From the NCBI GenBank assembly GCA_950295325.1, contig OX485807.1, positions 10,007,001-10,071,000 on the forward strand: 64,000 nucleotides of DNA, read 5' to 3'. The position numbers and the translations under genes are program-made. Below the pieces are notes generated by a model that saw only the letters and a list, made by a program, of their open reading frames with translations, did no database searches and was not told the DNA's origin. How positions within the stretch are numbered: position 1 is the first letter of the stretch; every line of letters starts with the position of its first letter. Source of the DNA: Polytrichum commune (Eukaryota > Streptophyta > Polytrichopsida > Polytrichales > Polytrichaceae). This document shows, piece by piece, positions 1-12,144 of this stretch.

Positions 1-1426
1 AATCATTGAGTTACATGTTATGGATGATAACCGTGTTCAATGACTTTCTCATTGGAAAGTTAAATTGGATTTTATAAGAAATTAAGGCCTATTTAATGAA
101 TGATTCTGATTTTGTATATGTAATGGAGACATTTATCACATTAAATTGAAAAGCTTAGTATAAAATACATGAGTCCATTTTCTAGCTTGCCGTTAATATT
201 TGTACATTTTTTTCTTCTTCTTAAAGTTCTTGTAAATAAGGGACTTAAATTCATAATGACCCACACATGTCATTTAGATTTCCAATGAAAAGTCCAAACC
301 CCAAGATTGGCAATCTGTTGCATACTGCTTTGTTGTTCGCACTAGGTAAGTGGTGGCCTTCATATTTGTAGTAGCTTAACAAAAAAAAAACTTGTGGATT
401 GAACTGTAATAAACCACCAACTACTTTTTGAACCAAATTTTTAAAAAATAAAAAATAAATGATTGTGTAAGCTCATTACAAAAGTGGATTATACATATTC
501 AAAACCATTGGGAGGTCATTCATCAAGTAACATACTCATGGGTTACATAAATGATGCTTTGCTGAAAAGAGAATCGGCGTGGGTCGCAAGGATTTTAGTT
601 CAACGACCCTCCTTATCGGTGGAGGGTAAATGATGACATCATTTGACCGCTTGGTCTGGTAACAATGTGATGGCTTGAAGTAACCATCATTGCTTTACAC
701 ATGCGCCCCCCCCCCCCCCCCAAATGTAGCTTCCACCATCAATGTAGCTTTCAATAGGAGAAAATGTTCACATGTGTTCGAGCCTCTCACATACATGAGA
801 GGCAACAATATTAAACATAAGTTGATGACACGTTAGCCCTAATTCCAAATACATAAATTCATGCACCATTCTTGGACAACATTACCCCTAACAATGAACG
901 GAAGAACTGACGGCAACTTACAAATGAAGTGGTTAGATTTGAGAAATTATTGGTACAAATTCAAGACTTCATGATAATTATTGATCCACTTAAAGGAATT
1001 TACATAATATTCCTCATTTAATAAAGAAAAACTGAAAGATGTCAATGTGTAAATGATTGGTCTTGGAAACACTAGGATCTTGACCGATTATGTCTAATAA
1101 TCTCCACACACATCGACCGTAATGAATTAGCAATTATATGTGTACCTTCAAATAAAGACATGGTAAAATCACAATGTAATCAATACTCATAGAGGATTTC
1201 AAGAGAGTACTTGTACATGCTACAACAAGGTAGCCAAGGATTTGTGGCACTCAAGTATTTTCATAGCTAGAGAGTTCTTCTTTTGCTTTCATCTTATCAG
1301 TAATAATGTTGTTACAATTTTTTTAAGCAATAAGCAATAAGATGGTCCCATGTCTCATGCGGGGTAGAAATACAAGCATGTTGGCAAACTCTTACAAAAC
1401 TTAACTTAGAACTAGGTTGTTGACTA
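1..1426. other. AT-rich spacer, no gene
   Basis: No coding frame with recognisable motifs is visible on either strand. There is a poly-C run at about 707-721. Around 1030-1100 the sequence resembles part of the dispersed repeat family that also occurs near 23060 and 59635; the shared core is a 'cttggaaacact' and 'gaccgatt' context. I see nothing else to annotate. Confidence 0.6.
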
Positions 1427-1691
1427 CCGTAACACAATAGCTGGTTCGTCCCCTGGCGAACGAATATTTATTTATTTTGAAAAAATAAGGTTCGCCTCTC
1501 AAAAAACTGAATTTCTCCATTTTCATTTTTAGCAAAAAAATCAGTAAAAATGACCTTAAATGGCTTAGAAACACCAAAAGATTGCAAAAATTAATTAATT
1601 TTATTTTCGTTTTTCTGTCTTCATAATTTCATAATTTTTACGTTTTTTATTTTTAGAATTATTTTTGAACGAACCAGCTATGGTACTACGG
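1427..1691. mobile_element. Small TA-flanked MITE, 'CCGTA' family, 265 bp
   Basis: The ends form an inverted repeat of about 23 bp with 20 matches; the shared core is ATAGCTGGTTCGT and both ends begin CCGTA. Each end is flanked by TA (1425-1426 and 1692-1693), the target duplication of Tc1/mariner-type elements. No coding capacity. The termini resemble those of the larger element at 45803-46741, so the two probably belong to one family. The assignment rests on TIR plus TSD only. Confidence 0.65.
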
Positions 1692-1693
1692 TA

Positions 1694-2843
1694 TGCAATT
1701 TTGCCCCCCCCCCACACACACACACACACTATCATCATAATTTTTTTTTAATTAATTAATTTTATCATATCCTATCTATGGACCTTCGATAACACAATCT
1801 ATTGTGTATGCTCACTATAAGTATTTGATGGGATGATTGTTATGCATGTCATGAGATCAAATAAAAAGTTACATTTAAATATGTTGTCAAAATACAAATA
1901 ATTACATTTTATCTCATATCATTCTACTTATACAATGTAAACATAATAACATATTATGATATTTTTATTGACTATAATCTAAATTTTTGTTGAATATGTT
2001 ATCAACATGTTTGAAAATTTTGTGCAAAATAAATAGTAATATGAAACATGGCTATGACAATATATAATATTGACTTGCTGCATGTTACACACATTATTAA
2101 TAAAAATGCTATGTGGAATTGAGTGCCACATTTGGCCTTGGTGACACTTGTAGGAGGTTAAAATATAGGCCTTAAAATATCCATAGCCACATTATGGTTC
2201 CTTCCCACTTTTTTATTTATTTACAGAATAACAAATGCCTCATAATAGGTAAGAGGGGACAAAAGCGTCTTACGTGCCAACTTGAAGGTGCTTACTTGAA
2301 ACTAAGCTCCATGGGTACCTCTTGATGGACTCATCCAATACTTGTTACCGGATGACTATACTTAAGTTCCATGAATCCCCAGCTAAATAATACCCTTTCT
2401 TACACTCTTGTTAGTTCGTACATGGTATGAAGAGTCCACCCCCGAGCATATACATCAGAATGTTACCTAGCCTTTGAGTTAGTAACATGATTGGCGTTAC
2501 AACATTTATGGTATTTAATATCACTTACTTTTTGAAAATTATGCAATGCTATAAGTATATTATATAGATCTTAATTTTAAACAACAAAGGTTGAATTAAT
2601 TGTTTTGACATATAAAACATGCAGGTCTTTGCTTGGTCAAAACTCACTCTAACAATAATAAGTTACAAGCATTGCGTAACTTTGTATAGAAAGTGACACT
2701 AAATACCATAAACGGTGTACTACAAGGAATCCCAAACATTGTTGACCCACATGAGCCTTATTGGGGCTCAAGGACCAATTATCAAAGAACCAGTGCTCTC
2801 ATTTTATAGATTTAAATGCCAATATGATAGTGGCAAACTCTTC
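1694..2843. other. AT-rich spacer, no gene
   Basis: No supported gene. It contains a short CA run near 1711-1728 and long A/T stretches. No motif or splice-compatible coding block was found. Confidence 0.6.
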
Positions 2844-2998
2844 ATAACATTATTTAGATCCATAACAATGTTATGTGGGACCGACAATATTCCACAGAAC
2901 ATTCTTTGTTTTTTCCACATTCATATTGAAATCCAAGAATATTTTGTAAAATATTGTCAGTCCCACATAACATTGTTATGGATATGAATAATGTTATG
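2844..2998. repeat. Foldback (hairpin) element, arms about 60 bp
   Basis: The left arm (about 2844-2905) and right arm (about 2936-2998) are near-perfect reverse complements, including the shared core CCATAACAATGTTATGTGGG, separated by a loop of about 30 bp. Transcribed RNA would form a long hairpin, as MITE-derived small-RNA precursors do. A short ORF crossing it (2715-2987) is read straight through the palindrome and is not a gene. No clear target duplication was identified. Confidence 0.75.
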
Positions 2999-3128
2999 TT
3001 ATGTTATGAGGCATCACTGTAGTATTGTTGCCTATCTTAATGCCTTAAACCAACACACATTTTGTACATTATATCGAGCACAAAAAAATCTATCCAAATA
3101 TCCCACGTATTCTCAAATAGATTGCACT

Positions 3129-3461
3129 GGTTATGGTAAATATGGTGGGTAAATCTACAAAATGCTTTACCATGGGTAGCTTTATAATGTGGCCCACACT
3201 ATCAGACACTGTCAAGAGGATTAGTGTACAACCGCAACCAATATAGAATAATAATATAAAATAAAGAGAAAAACAAATAAAGAACTAAAATTATAGGTGT
3301 AGTATAAAATATTTATTGTAATAGACATGTAATGTGGTCCACGTTATTACCATTGGACGGTAAATAATGTAAGCTGGAAAATAATGTGCACCCACACTAT
3401 TATCCCCAACGAATATAGTGTGTAAGTAAGCTCCTTATTGCCCACATTATTTTACCATAAC
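3129..3461. repeat. Candidate small TIR element
   Basis: The ends share an imperfect inverted repeat of about 24 bp beginning GTTATGGTAAA, with about 20 matches if one gap is allowed. The interior is rich in short palindromic 'aatgtgg' and 'ccacatta' pieces. I could not find a convincing target duplication, so this may be a decayed MITE or a chance arrangement. Confidence 0.35.
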
Positions 3462-4006
3462 TGTTGTCCTTAGTAATGTCATATGACAAACTTTTACATA
3501 TTTGCTTTTACATTCCATTGCAGAACTTTTACTTTATTATAATTGTAGTGCCTTTCAGTGAAATCAAGCGAACAATCGTACCATCATAAGTTAATATACA
3601 TACAGAAGTTAAAGATTGCGCTTTGTCTTTTTGGGGCAGCCAAGAGTCACAGTGTGTTGCTTGCTGCATGCTTTCTGAATAATAATTTCAGTTTTCTTGA
3701 GAGTGTGCATGAAAATTCCAATACTCTTGAAAGACTGACTGAGGCTTATTTAGGTTTTATGCTTTGAGTATGTTGGGTGAGTAGCAGGGTAACACATAAG
3801 TCTTCCTTCCTTCCGAATGCTCACTTGGTTAATATTTCTAATGGGCGCACCGCAGAAACGGTTTCTCCTCTCATCTGCACTTTAAAAATAAAGATTCGCA
3901 CCAATGCCCCAGGGGTGCTTACTTGCTATGTAGATCAGTCCAGTTCGCTCGTGCAGCAAAATTCATCATCAGCGTCATCCACTCGCCATCGCGTGTATCA
4001 TGTGTC

Positions 4007-4060
<54 letters not shown>

Positions 4061-4787
4061 TGAAGTGTAAGCAGGTTATTAGGTGCACATTGCAGATCAA
4101 AGGTGGCACCGTTGCCAAGCAGGTATGGTAACTTTCCTTCCCAAATTTTGTGTGTGTGTCTTGTCTGTTGTGGATTTTGCCACTGTCTGAGTTATGGGTT
4201 ACTGTGGTAAGTAACTTCAAGCACCTTCAACCTGGCCAAGCTCTCGAGTCAGGTTGAGAATTTTACAGTGAAGGCTTCGGGAGGTGACTGGAGGATGGAT
4301 GGGCGGTTACGGACTTCTTTTATACTTATTAGTTGATGATGGTGGAGCGGGAGGGTTGGGCTAGCGGGAGTGGTGCAAGTGATGTTTTTGGATCGAATGA
4401 GGAGTAAAGTAGCGGTGCAGATTTGGATCACAGCTCCGACTTGTGAAGTTCAATCTTGTGTCGGAGAGGAGCTCCATGGGGACATTGTTTCACTTTCTAA
4501 TATGTGATGAGAGCTTCCCGTTCTCAAGTTGCTCGGAGCTTGCAACATCACATGAGTAGCCTGACACTCGGTTTGCAGGAATTTGTGGAAGGTGCCATCG
4601 ACAAGAAGAATCATCATCGCCTCAGTTGCATTATTTGGGACTCCAGAGAGAGCAGGTTGGAGTACTGAACAGGGGAGGGGATCTTTGGAGGAGGAGGAGG
4701 AGTCTTGGGAATTTGGAGACGACAAGTATGCAGTTGTAGGTTGTGTTTTTTGTTTGTGAAGTACAGGGCGAGTGAAAAAACTTAGTC
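3462..4787. promoter_or_regulatory. Upstream region of the transporter gene
   Basis: This stretch holds no supported coding exon; ORFs here, including antisense ones at 4249-5095, have no motif. It should contain the promoter and 5' untranslated leader of the transporter that starts at 4788. Its notable feature is the GA tract at 4009-4058. No TATA box could be assigned with confidence. Confidence 0.4.
4009..4058. repeat. (GA)25 microsatellite
   Basis: An uninterrupted GA dinucleotide run about 730 bp upstream of the transporter start codon. GA repeats in plant promoters are known binding targets of BBR/BPC GAGA-binding factors, so a regulatory role is possible. It may equally be a neutral microsatellite. 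Confidence 0.9.
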
Positions 4788-7700
4788 ATGGCGGCCCGTG
4801 TGGACGTGGATGATGGTGTGCAAACGAGGCTGATCACCGACAATGGGGAGGAGAGTGAAGTAGGTGGCCACCAGACTGGTTCTTGCGGAAGTGATGGGTT
4901 TGTGTGTGAAAGTTTGTCTGTGGACGACATGCTTGTGAAGTGGGTAGGGGAGTTCGGACTAGCGCAGCTGGCCCACTTTATTGCAGTCAGCTTTGCTTGG
5001 ACTCTCGAGGGATTGCACACCTTTGTGATGGTTTTTGCAGACCACCAGCCTGCTTGGCAATGTCGAAAGCCCGCATTGCTTTCTTCTTCCATCAAAAACG
5101 TCCTTGCTATGGCAGGTCTGGCTTTTTTCTACCCCAAGTGCACTTCTGCTCATAATCTAGAGATTGCGGCTATTAATGAAATCCTTGCAGGGATTCGAGC
5201 TTAGGGTGATGTCATGAGCGTGATCGGTGGTTGAAAACATAGAGGTTAGGGGAGAATCTGTATAGATGATTTAATTCCTGGACTACTGAAGTCTCGTTTG
5301 AGTAGGTGATGCAAACTCCATTGCCGTGATGATGGTAACCGGCAGATCAGACATAACAGACGAGGTTGAATGTAAAATTAGGCAACAATATTAAATTGGC
5401 TCCATCTTAGGTTTGTGTGAGCACCAATCGACCCTTGATATTCCTGAGCCTGGTCACATGGTATGAGATGCCGGTAGAATTGGATAAAAATCCTAATTGG
5501 CTCAATCTTGGGTTTGTCAGCACCCATTGACCTTTGATTCTACTGAACCTGAGGGCATGGTATTAAGATGCCATTGTTTGCAGAAGTTTGTCGGGTGTAG
5601 CATCATGATTCTGTGTTGAATGCACGTGACAGTACTAGCTTATCTCCTTGTTTGGGTTGTAAAGGGAATCAGAAATTACAGATGCTTAAGATGACCATCA
5701 ATGATATTCTTACAGGGGTTGACCTTAGGGTACCGTCATGAGAGTGATAGCTGGTTGGAAGCTCGAGCTTATGCAAAAACCTTTATAGATCTTTAATTCT
5801 TGGATTCCTGAAGTTTCATTTTAGTAAGTGGTGGAAGCTCCTTTGTTGTAATGGTGGTAAGCAGCTGATCATACATATGAGAAGTAGCTGAAAGTAGAAT
5901 TAGGTAGCAAGTTCAACAGCGCTCTATCTTATGTTTGTGTCAGCATCCATCGACCCTTGATTCTCCTGAACCTGGTGACATGGTAATAAAATTCCATTGT
6001 TTGCAGAATCCTGTAAAATAAACACCATGATTCTGTGATTGTGTCAGCTCCGAACACTAACTCCTTGTTTGTTTTGGTTGTACAGGCAATAGCACTGGAA
6101 TCATTGAGCCGTCCTGTACAGCTTCTGCATCACTTTGCTCCATGGACCCAAGGTTTTGGGAATGGGTTGGAGGTCCAGGGGTGTCCACTGTCTCACAGTT
6201 TAATCTGATTTGTGGAGATGAGTATAAGGTTGGCCTGGCCCAGTCCGTGTTCTTCATTGGTGGATTTCTAGGTAAGAGTTCTCTTGTTCTCGTTGGAACT
6301 TGTTTTGTTCTGTCTTGTCAATTCCTAATTTTCTAGATTTGATCTCCCCCTTTCTACATTTTAGAGCTTATCCTGTTTATGGCCAATACTTTCTGCTGTA
6401 GCTTATGGTTTACTGAAATAAAGCACACTGGACCAATTTCTGTAGGTTCAATGTCTTCAGCAAGTAGTCAAGATAGTTGTTTCTAGAGATGTTATCCCTG
6501 GATCTCCCATGATGTAAAATTCCTTGTAGCAAGCTGATAATTTCCCCTCTGGTAGTGATAGTTTGATATGCTATCCAGATTTGATTTATGGTGCTCAAAT
6601 ATATGGTTCTCTCTTTGTATTTTAGGTGCTGGGGTATATGGCCACCTTTCGGACTCATTCTTGGGGAGAAAAGGAGCTTTGTTTCTCGCATGTTTACTCT
6701 CAGGACTGGCAGGTCTTGCAACGTCATTGGCACCTACTTACTGGATCTATGTTCTACTCCGGGGGTTAACCGGGCTGAATTGTGGAGGGGTTGGCCTTTC
6801 AAGTTTTGTTCTGGCTACGGAACCGGTTGGGCCTTCAAGAAGAGGGCAAGTAGGAATGTCCGCCTTCTATTTCTTCTCGGTTGGTATCATGACAATTCCT
6901 GCATATGCCATATGGACGCCGTCGTGGAGATGGTTGTATGTGGCGACATCTGCACCTGCCCTCCTGTATTGTGCTCTGGTGTTGCCCTTTATCTGGGAGT
7001 CACCACGGTGGTATCTCGTCCAAGGGCGTGTTCAAGAGGCCATGAAAGTATTGAGGGCTTTTGCAAAAAGGAACGGCAAGCATGTACCTGACGGGGTTAG
7101 GTTGATAGTTGAAGAAGACGACACTACAGAAGACTTAAATCCACTACATGTGTCGGCAGAGGATACACGAAAAGCGAAGTGTGATGATTTAAATGCAAAC
7201 AACGAAATTGATGCTACGAAGGAAAGAGGAATTCCAGATACTGTAAAAGCCTCTGGAACTCTCCTTGATGTGTTCCGAAACCCCGTGACTCGTTCACGGA
7301 TGCTCATCATGGTGGTCATATGGTTCATGTGTGCTGTGGTCTACTATGGAATAACCTTAAATGTTGTTAACCTGGGAACAAACCTCTATGTAAGCGTGTT
7401 TCTCAATGCGTTGGTTGAGATGCCAGCTTTTACCATCACTGCCTTGCTTCTTGATAGATTTGGGCGACGGTGGATGCTAGCCTCGGCTATGTTTTTGAGT
7501 GGAATTTGCTGCCTTGCTGGGAGCTTCCTCTTTGTCGAGCCTGGTGTTACTTTGGGGACAGTTGGAGCTGGTGCAGAAGTCTTCAAAGTGCTGAGGGTCT
7601 TGTGCAGTGTCATTGGCATATTCGGAATGGCTGGATCATACAACTTGATTTATATCTACACATCCGAGCTATTCCCAACTGTCGTTAGGAACGCGGCACT

Positions 7701-7911
7701 TGGGCTTACTACCCAAATGGCTGGGATCGGGTCCATTATTGCTCCTACTGTTGTAGTTTTAGGTCGTTATTATTCTTTCCTGCCATTTGCAATTTTCGGA
7801 GTCATGGCTATGGTGGGTGCTGTACTATCGTTAGGCCTCCCAGAAACTTTACATCAACCTTTGTTTGAAACCATGCAGAGTATGCAAAGAAATGAGAAAA
7901 GTAGAGTATGA
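4788..7911 (+). CDS. OCT: Organic cation/carnitine transporter (MFS), 3 exons
   Basis: Exons 4788-5115, 6086-6271 and 6626-7911 join in frame (CAG|GTCTGG..TACAG|GC; CTAG|GTAAG..TTTTAG|GT) into 599 codons plus stop. Arabidopsis OCT proteins are somewhat shorter, about 520-540 residues. The N-terminal block has the plant OCT pattern: an acidic leader, then 'FGLAQLAHF' and a 'WQC' that starts the large extracellular loop. Exon 2 supplies the loop and the 'FNLIC' motif before the second membrane segment. Exon 3 carries the remaining helices, 'DSFLGRKGALF' after TM2, 'WESPRW' before the central cytosolic loop, 'LLDRFGRRWML' and 'SELFPTVVRN'. These are signatures of the OCT branch of the sugar-transporter MFS family. 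The product is predicted to be a membrane carrier for organic cations such as carnitine or polyamines. The exact substrate cannot be read from sequence. The first loop is less conserved than the rest, so exon 1's end is the least certain splice. Confidence 0.9.
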
Positions 7912-8262
7912 GCATTCCATCTTTCTCTTGGAATGGGCATAAGTGTACACACAGTAGTATTGCGGGAGGAGTTGAGAAGGGTTGTTTTTTTCAACCCTTG
8001 AGTTTCATACTTTGGGTTGTAACCTTGGGACACCCTTTTCAGGTCAAGAAACCAGTAACAGAGTGTTGCTCTGAACCTGTACTTGGGTTATTCAATTTTC
8101 AAGAGGAATTGTGCTGTAGGTCATGGACAGGTATAGATAGTTTATTGTGGTTGGCGTTGGCCTTACCACTGACCAATTATGAAGCTGGGAATTGCTACAG
8201 CTGAGCAACTGTACACCATTTTATTTTATTGACGAATAATGTTTGAGAAGGTTCAAAATTGG

Positions 8263-8268
8263 AATAAA
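8263..8268 (+). terminator. Candidate poly(A) signal AATAAA of the transporter gene
   Basis: AATAAA lies about 350 bp after the transporter stop codon in AT-rich sequence, a plausible plant polyadenylation signal. No transcript evidence is available. Confidence 0.4.
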
Positions 8269-8299
8269 TTGTGAATGGCGACCAAATTGTAATCGAATG

Positions 8300-9339
8300 T
8301 GATGTACCAGGAGGCTAAGAAGCCAAGCACTTGACACTAAAAAATGTGCATAGAACATCCTTAAGCAAGTTAAACGACAGACTGGATTTCAGTATTTATC
8401 CTCCATGCCAGAGTTCTTCGACATACTAAATCTCCATCACTGTCAACCCAGTATCTTATAGAATGTAAGGGGGCCTGTAGGTGCTATGTTAGTCATTGCT
8501 CCATCCTATGGAGCAACTCCTAGGGTCACTGTATAACGATTCTCTCAATAGAAGGCTTTGAAAGCATTTTGGGCCATTACTGCAAGCTCATCTCAGTCAT
8601 AAGCATTCATTTCTCACCAATTGTTTTGAGAGAGAACCCTCTAAAATGCTGTGATCCTTCAATCCTCTCCCTCAAATAATCGGTAGGCAGCAGCGATTTG
8701 GAAAACCTGTAGGCATTGTATGTGGTCTTGCCCCCCCTAAAAGCCTAGAAAGCTGACTATTGTTGTGAGAATCATATTCCACTGACCATAGGAGTTGCCA
8801 TGAGCATTGAAGGTGAAACAAAATTGCCAACATAATTGATCCTTCAATGGGAGTAGGAATTCCATCTACTTCCAAAAGCCTTTAGAACTCTGCTCGGTGT
8901 TTTTTAACACCCGGCAACTTGTTCATTGATGCTCATCATGGTGTTCAACCCTCACCTTAATTCCAGAATCTTATACCATGCTAGGCCTAGTAGGTTTTCC
9001 TGCCTGGAGGCCATTGTTCCATACTTCGAGCATTGAAGATGAAGCTAGGTAACTACTAAAGGTAGTCGAACCTATTCCTGATACTTTGGCGAGTTTGGGT
9101 ACTTGCTGGGGGCTGTGTGAAGTGCTAAATATACCATTGGAGTAGCCTTTCAAAGTGGAAGCCATGTGGCGTAAACATTTGAATTCAATCTCAATTTCTT
9201 ACAGATTTTTAATGTCAGCATGTTTGAAAATCCATTGTGATTGGCGCAGCAGCATAATGGAAGATTGGGGTCGTGAAGTCAATTGGCAGAAGAAACCAAG
9301 GAAACTGGGGACGAATTGGGTAGAGAGATTCCACAGTAA
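8300..9339. other. Spacer, no gene recognised
   Basis: No coding block with motifs or consistent splice sites was seen on either strand. Short ORFs here (for example 8672-8875 minus and 8971-9165 minus) lack any family signature. Confidence 0.5.
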
Positions 9340-10520
9340 GATATCAAGAATTGGCATACCATGGATGCATTTGCAACAAAAAAGGATGGAGACTGTGTTC
9401 AGTGCTACCAGAAGCCAGGGTGATCACCCGCCAACGCTCAAGCCTGTTATCCCTCCACTATCCAAAGCGGGAGGTAGCGTTGCTCGGTTGCCCGCCTCAC
9501 GCGGTGCCCTCCTCTGCAATACCTTCTTTGCCTAGACTTGAGTTCAGACAACCAAGGTGACTTCAGATTTGGAGTGGGCAGACTATCTACGCGCAAGCAG
9601 ATGGCCTTGCTTAGATAAGGAATGTGCACAGTCTCCTGGCTCCCAGCCTGGGTCACAGGCGGCCGCTACACCACCCAGCTGACAGATGCCTCTCATTTCT
9701 GCTTCGTCTACTTTCTCATGGGGAATGCAGCAAGCCTTATGGGTTGGGGTGAACACGGGTAGAATTTTCTCTTGGCTTCTGTCTTTGAGCACCACCGTTG
9801 GTGACAGATTTGCTGCTGGGGCCTCAATGCTTCATGTGAACTCTTCTTAGTCTGAAGCTTTCATGGAGATGGGTTAAAGCATTCATGCGGATGGCTGTGT
9901 TGGAATATAGTTTCTTCATAACGGTTTGTGTCTGACATGGACAACATACGGACCCCGCCCATGTGCCGGCAGCGAATAGATTGTGATGTATGTAGGTTGG
10001 TAGAAAGACTGCAAAATTCTTCAAGAACTTTGAAACTGAGAAATGCTTAGAGTTGTAAAACCGTGTGAAGGATCTAAATTTCTTCACTTTTCTTACATAT
10101 TGTTTGGATGCATGGCATAAGTATTGAGATGGTGTTCAGTGGTACCATAAACTAGGTTGGTCAGACACTACTATTATTTGTGCGACTTGAGGTGGGAAGA
10201 TTAATTTAGCTTGGCTCCTGCACATAACACCAAGGGCTCACGGTGGGTACATGGTTGGGTGTGTAGATATGGGTACTAGGAAGCTGCAAAATACTTCAGA
10301 AAGTTTCGATTCAATAAATGTGTGAAGTTGTAAAACCGTGTGAGAAATTTGCGTTTCTTCATATTTCATACAGAGTATTTGGATGCAATCGCAACATATA
10401 AGGATGATGACTATGACCAGTGCTCCCAGAAGCCAAAATGATTCACTTGCCAACACTTAGGCATGTTCTCCCCCCACTACCCAAAGCAGGAGGTAAGATT
10501 GCTCAATTGCCTGCATCCAT
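9340..10520. repeat. Cluster of degenerate direct repeats
   Basis: The block at about 9385-9500 recurs at about 10405-10520; the shared text includes 'cagaagcca', 'gccaac' and 'ccactacccaaagc'-like segments. Another block at about 9985-10110 recurs at about 10265-10395, sharing a 'gttgtaaaaccgtgtga' core. The copies are diverged and carry no coding frame. They look like fragments of one repeat family inserted or duplicated several times downstream of the transporter gene. Confidence 0.6.
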
Positions 10521-10544
10521 AGAGTTACTTTTATTAAGTTTGAT

Positions 10545-11470
10545 TTGACACCGGATTCAGTTTTAAAGATCTCAAAATAGTCCACCTGAAGTCATTTGAG
10601 ATGAATCAACAACAGACCTACAAGGGGTCATGTGTTTATGTTGGACAGATGAGAGGCACGCTTGTATACGATAATTCCCTCTTTCCACATGTCCAATCCT
10701 AAACACTCCAACTGTCCTCCACCTTCAAGGTTTGGAGATTTTGGTGTTTGTGTACTTCACAACCACCAAAGGGTTTAGGAGGGGGTTTGGACCGTTGTTG
10801 GTTTGATATCGTCGTTTTTAGATGCCATTTGAATATCCATATGACTACTTCACATTTCTTGAAATAGGCTTTCAGTCACATTGTATGGATATGGGATGGG
10901 TATGAGGATTTGACGGCATTTTTGTTTTCAATAACCATTTAGGTCTATATATATATATATATATATATATCATGCAAGAACCTTCATACCTAGACAAAAT
11001 TGTCCTTGTATCAATATGGTCTAGAATGGTATTTACTCAAAAAGTAAGTCGGGCATACAAAGATTCTCTCACCTTATACCCACAAAACATTGAGATTTTA
11101 TTAGATATTCAAAATCGATACCCATGAGTAATTATTATTATTATTATTATTATTATTTTTCATACCAATCCTGATGTTGATTAGTGATACCATGTATTCA
11201 CATGTATACGAGACCAACACTAGTTTGGGGAGGGAGGGAGAGAATTATCGTATACAATCGTATCTCTCATTCATCCAACATGAAACCCTAAAATACAATG
11301 CAGCCCGAAAATTACCTTTCCAATTGATTTGACACCGGAAGCAGCTACAAAGACCCTGCATTAGTAAACTCTAGGTTGTTTGAGCTGAATTGGCAACAAA
11401 CCTCTAGAGAGTCAAGCTTTTATGCGGGATGGATGAGATATATGCTTGTGTATGATAAATCCCCATCTCC
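10545..11470. repeat. Second repeat family with direct and inverted copies
   Basis: A segment beginning 'tttgacaccgga' at about 10545-10690 recurs in direct orientation at about 11322-11470. An inverted partial copy at about 11232-11290 pairs with about 10630-10682 through the 'tatacgataatt' core. The result is a foldback arrangement with arms of about 50 bp and a spacer of about 550 bp. Two microsatellites lie inside, (TA)n at about 10946-10970 and (ATT)n at about 11130-11157. No gene. Confidence 0.55.
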
Positions 11471-11744
11471 ATAGTTTTGGAGTGTGGACGGTTGGTTAAA
11501 AACAAAATTCCTGAGCTACGGAAGTTACTTGGAAGGCTTGGCTATGTCCAGTCTCCAGTCCTCCCCCATCATTTGTTTTTAGCTGACGAGCTAAAAACAA
11601 TACACCCACCTACCCATAATGAATCCCTCTCACTTTTTCCCTTATTTAGGCTTCAAGAAATTGTTCGTGCAAAAAATAATAATATCATGTGAGCAAGCTG
11701 TGTCACTTCTTCCCTTGCATACAGTGTATACACCGGTGCCCGGG

Positions 11745-11753
11745 AAGGTTTTG
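11745..11753. repeat. Left target site duplication of the MULE
   Basis: The sequence is AAGGTTTTG. The right flank at 31567-31575 is AAGGATTTG, 8 of 9 identical. Mutator-superfamily insertions duplicate 8-11 bp, usually 9. Confidence 0.8.
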
Positions 11754-11838
11754 GGCGGACGTTAAAGTACCCCCTACGAACTTGTAGGGGGCATGTCAAA
11801 CCAAAAATCAGCCCTGCCCGCCCTTTGACGACGATGAC
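11754..11838 (+). repeat. Left terminal inverted repeat of the MULE
   Basis: It begins GGCGGACGTTAAAG and matches the reverse complement of the right end with three mismatches in 85 bp. It contains an internal hairpin, CCCCCTAC then GTAGGGGG around a 6-base loop, conserved in both ends. Confidence 0.88.
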
Positions 11839-11868
11839 GTCAGCAATAAAGTTTGTGATATTGTTTCG

Positions 11869-12144
11869 TCCACCATCCGTCCAATGAATGACGCAGGACG
11901 ACACCAAAAGCCCTGCACACGAAGCCCACGTCATTCACGATTAAGTCATTCAAGTCAATGTCCTTCCGCAAATATCGGATCTCAAATCTAAACTTTTAGG
12001 GTTTCATCCACCATCCGTCCAATGAATGACGCAGGACGACACCAAAAGCCCTGCACACGAAGCCCGCGTCATTCACGATTAAGTCATTCAAGTCAATGTC
12101 CTTCCACAAATATCGGATCTCAGATCTAAACTTTTAGGGTTTCA
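11869..12144. repeat. 138-bp tandem duplication next to the left TIR
   Basis: Two adjacent copies, 11869-12006 and 12007-12144, differ at only a few positions. Each contains 'gaatgac' and 'gtcattc' motifs that also recur in introns of the unknown gene and near the right end. Position and repetition are compatible with subterminal transposase-binding or promoter sequence, but that is inference. A TTTAGGG-type run follows at about 12343-12360. Confidence 0.8.

Noticed and set aside
2715-2987. 90-codon plus-strand ORF
   Set aside because: It runs through the foldback repeat, so both ends of the peptide are encoded by the two hairpin arms; no protein family signature.
4249-5095. Antisense ORFs opposite the transporter's first exon and leader
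   Set aside because: No motif, and low-complexity Ser/Pro composition. The plus strand codes for the conserved transporter start with consistent splicing.
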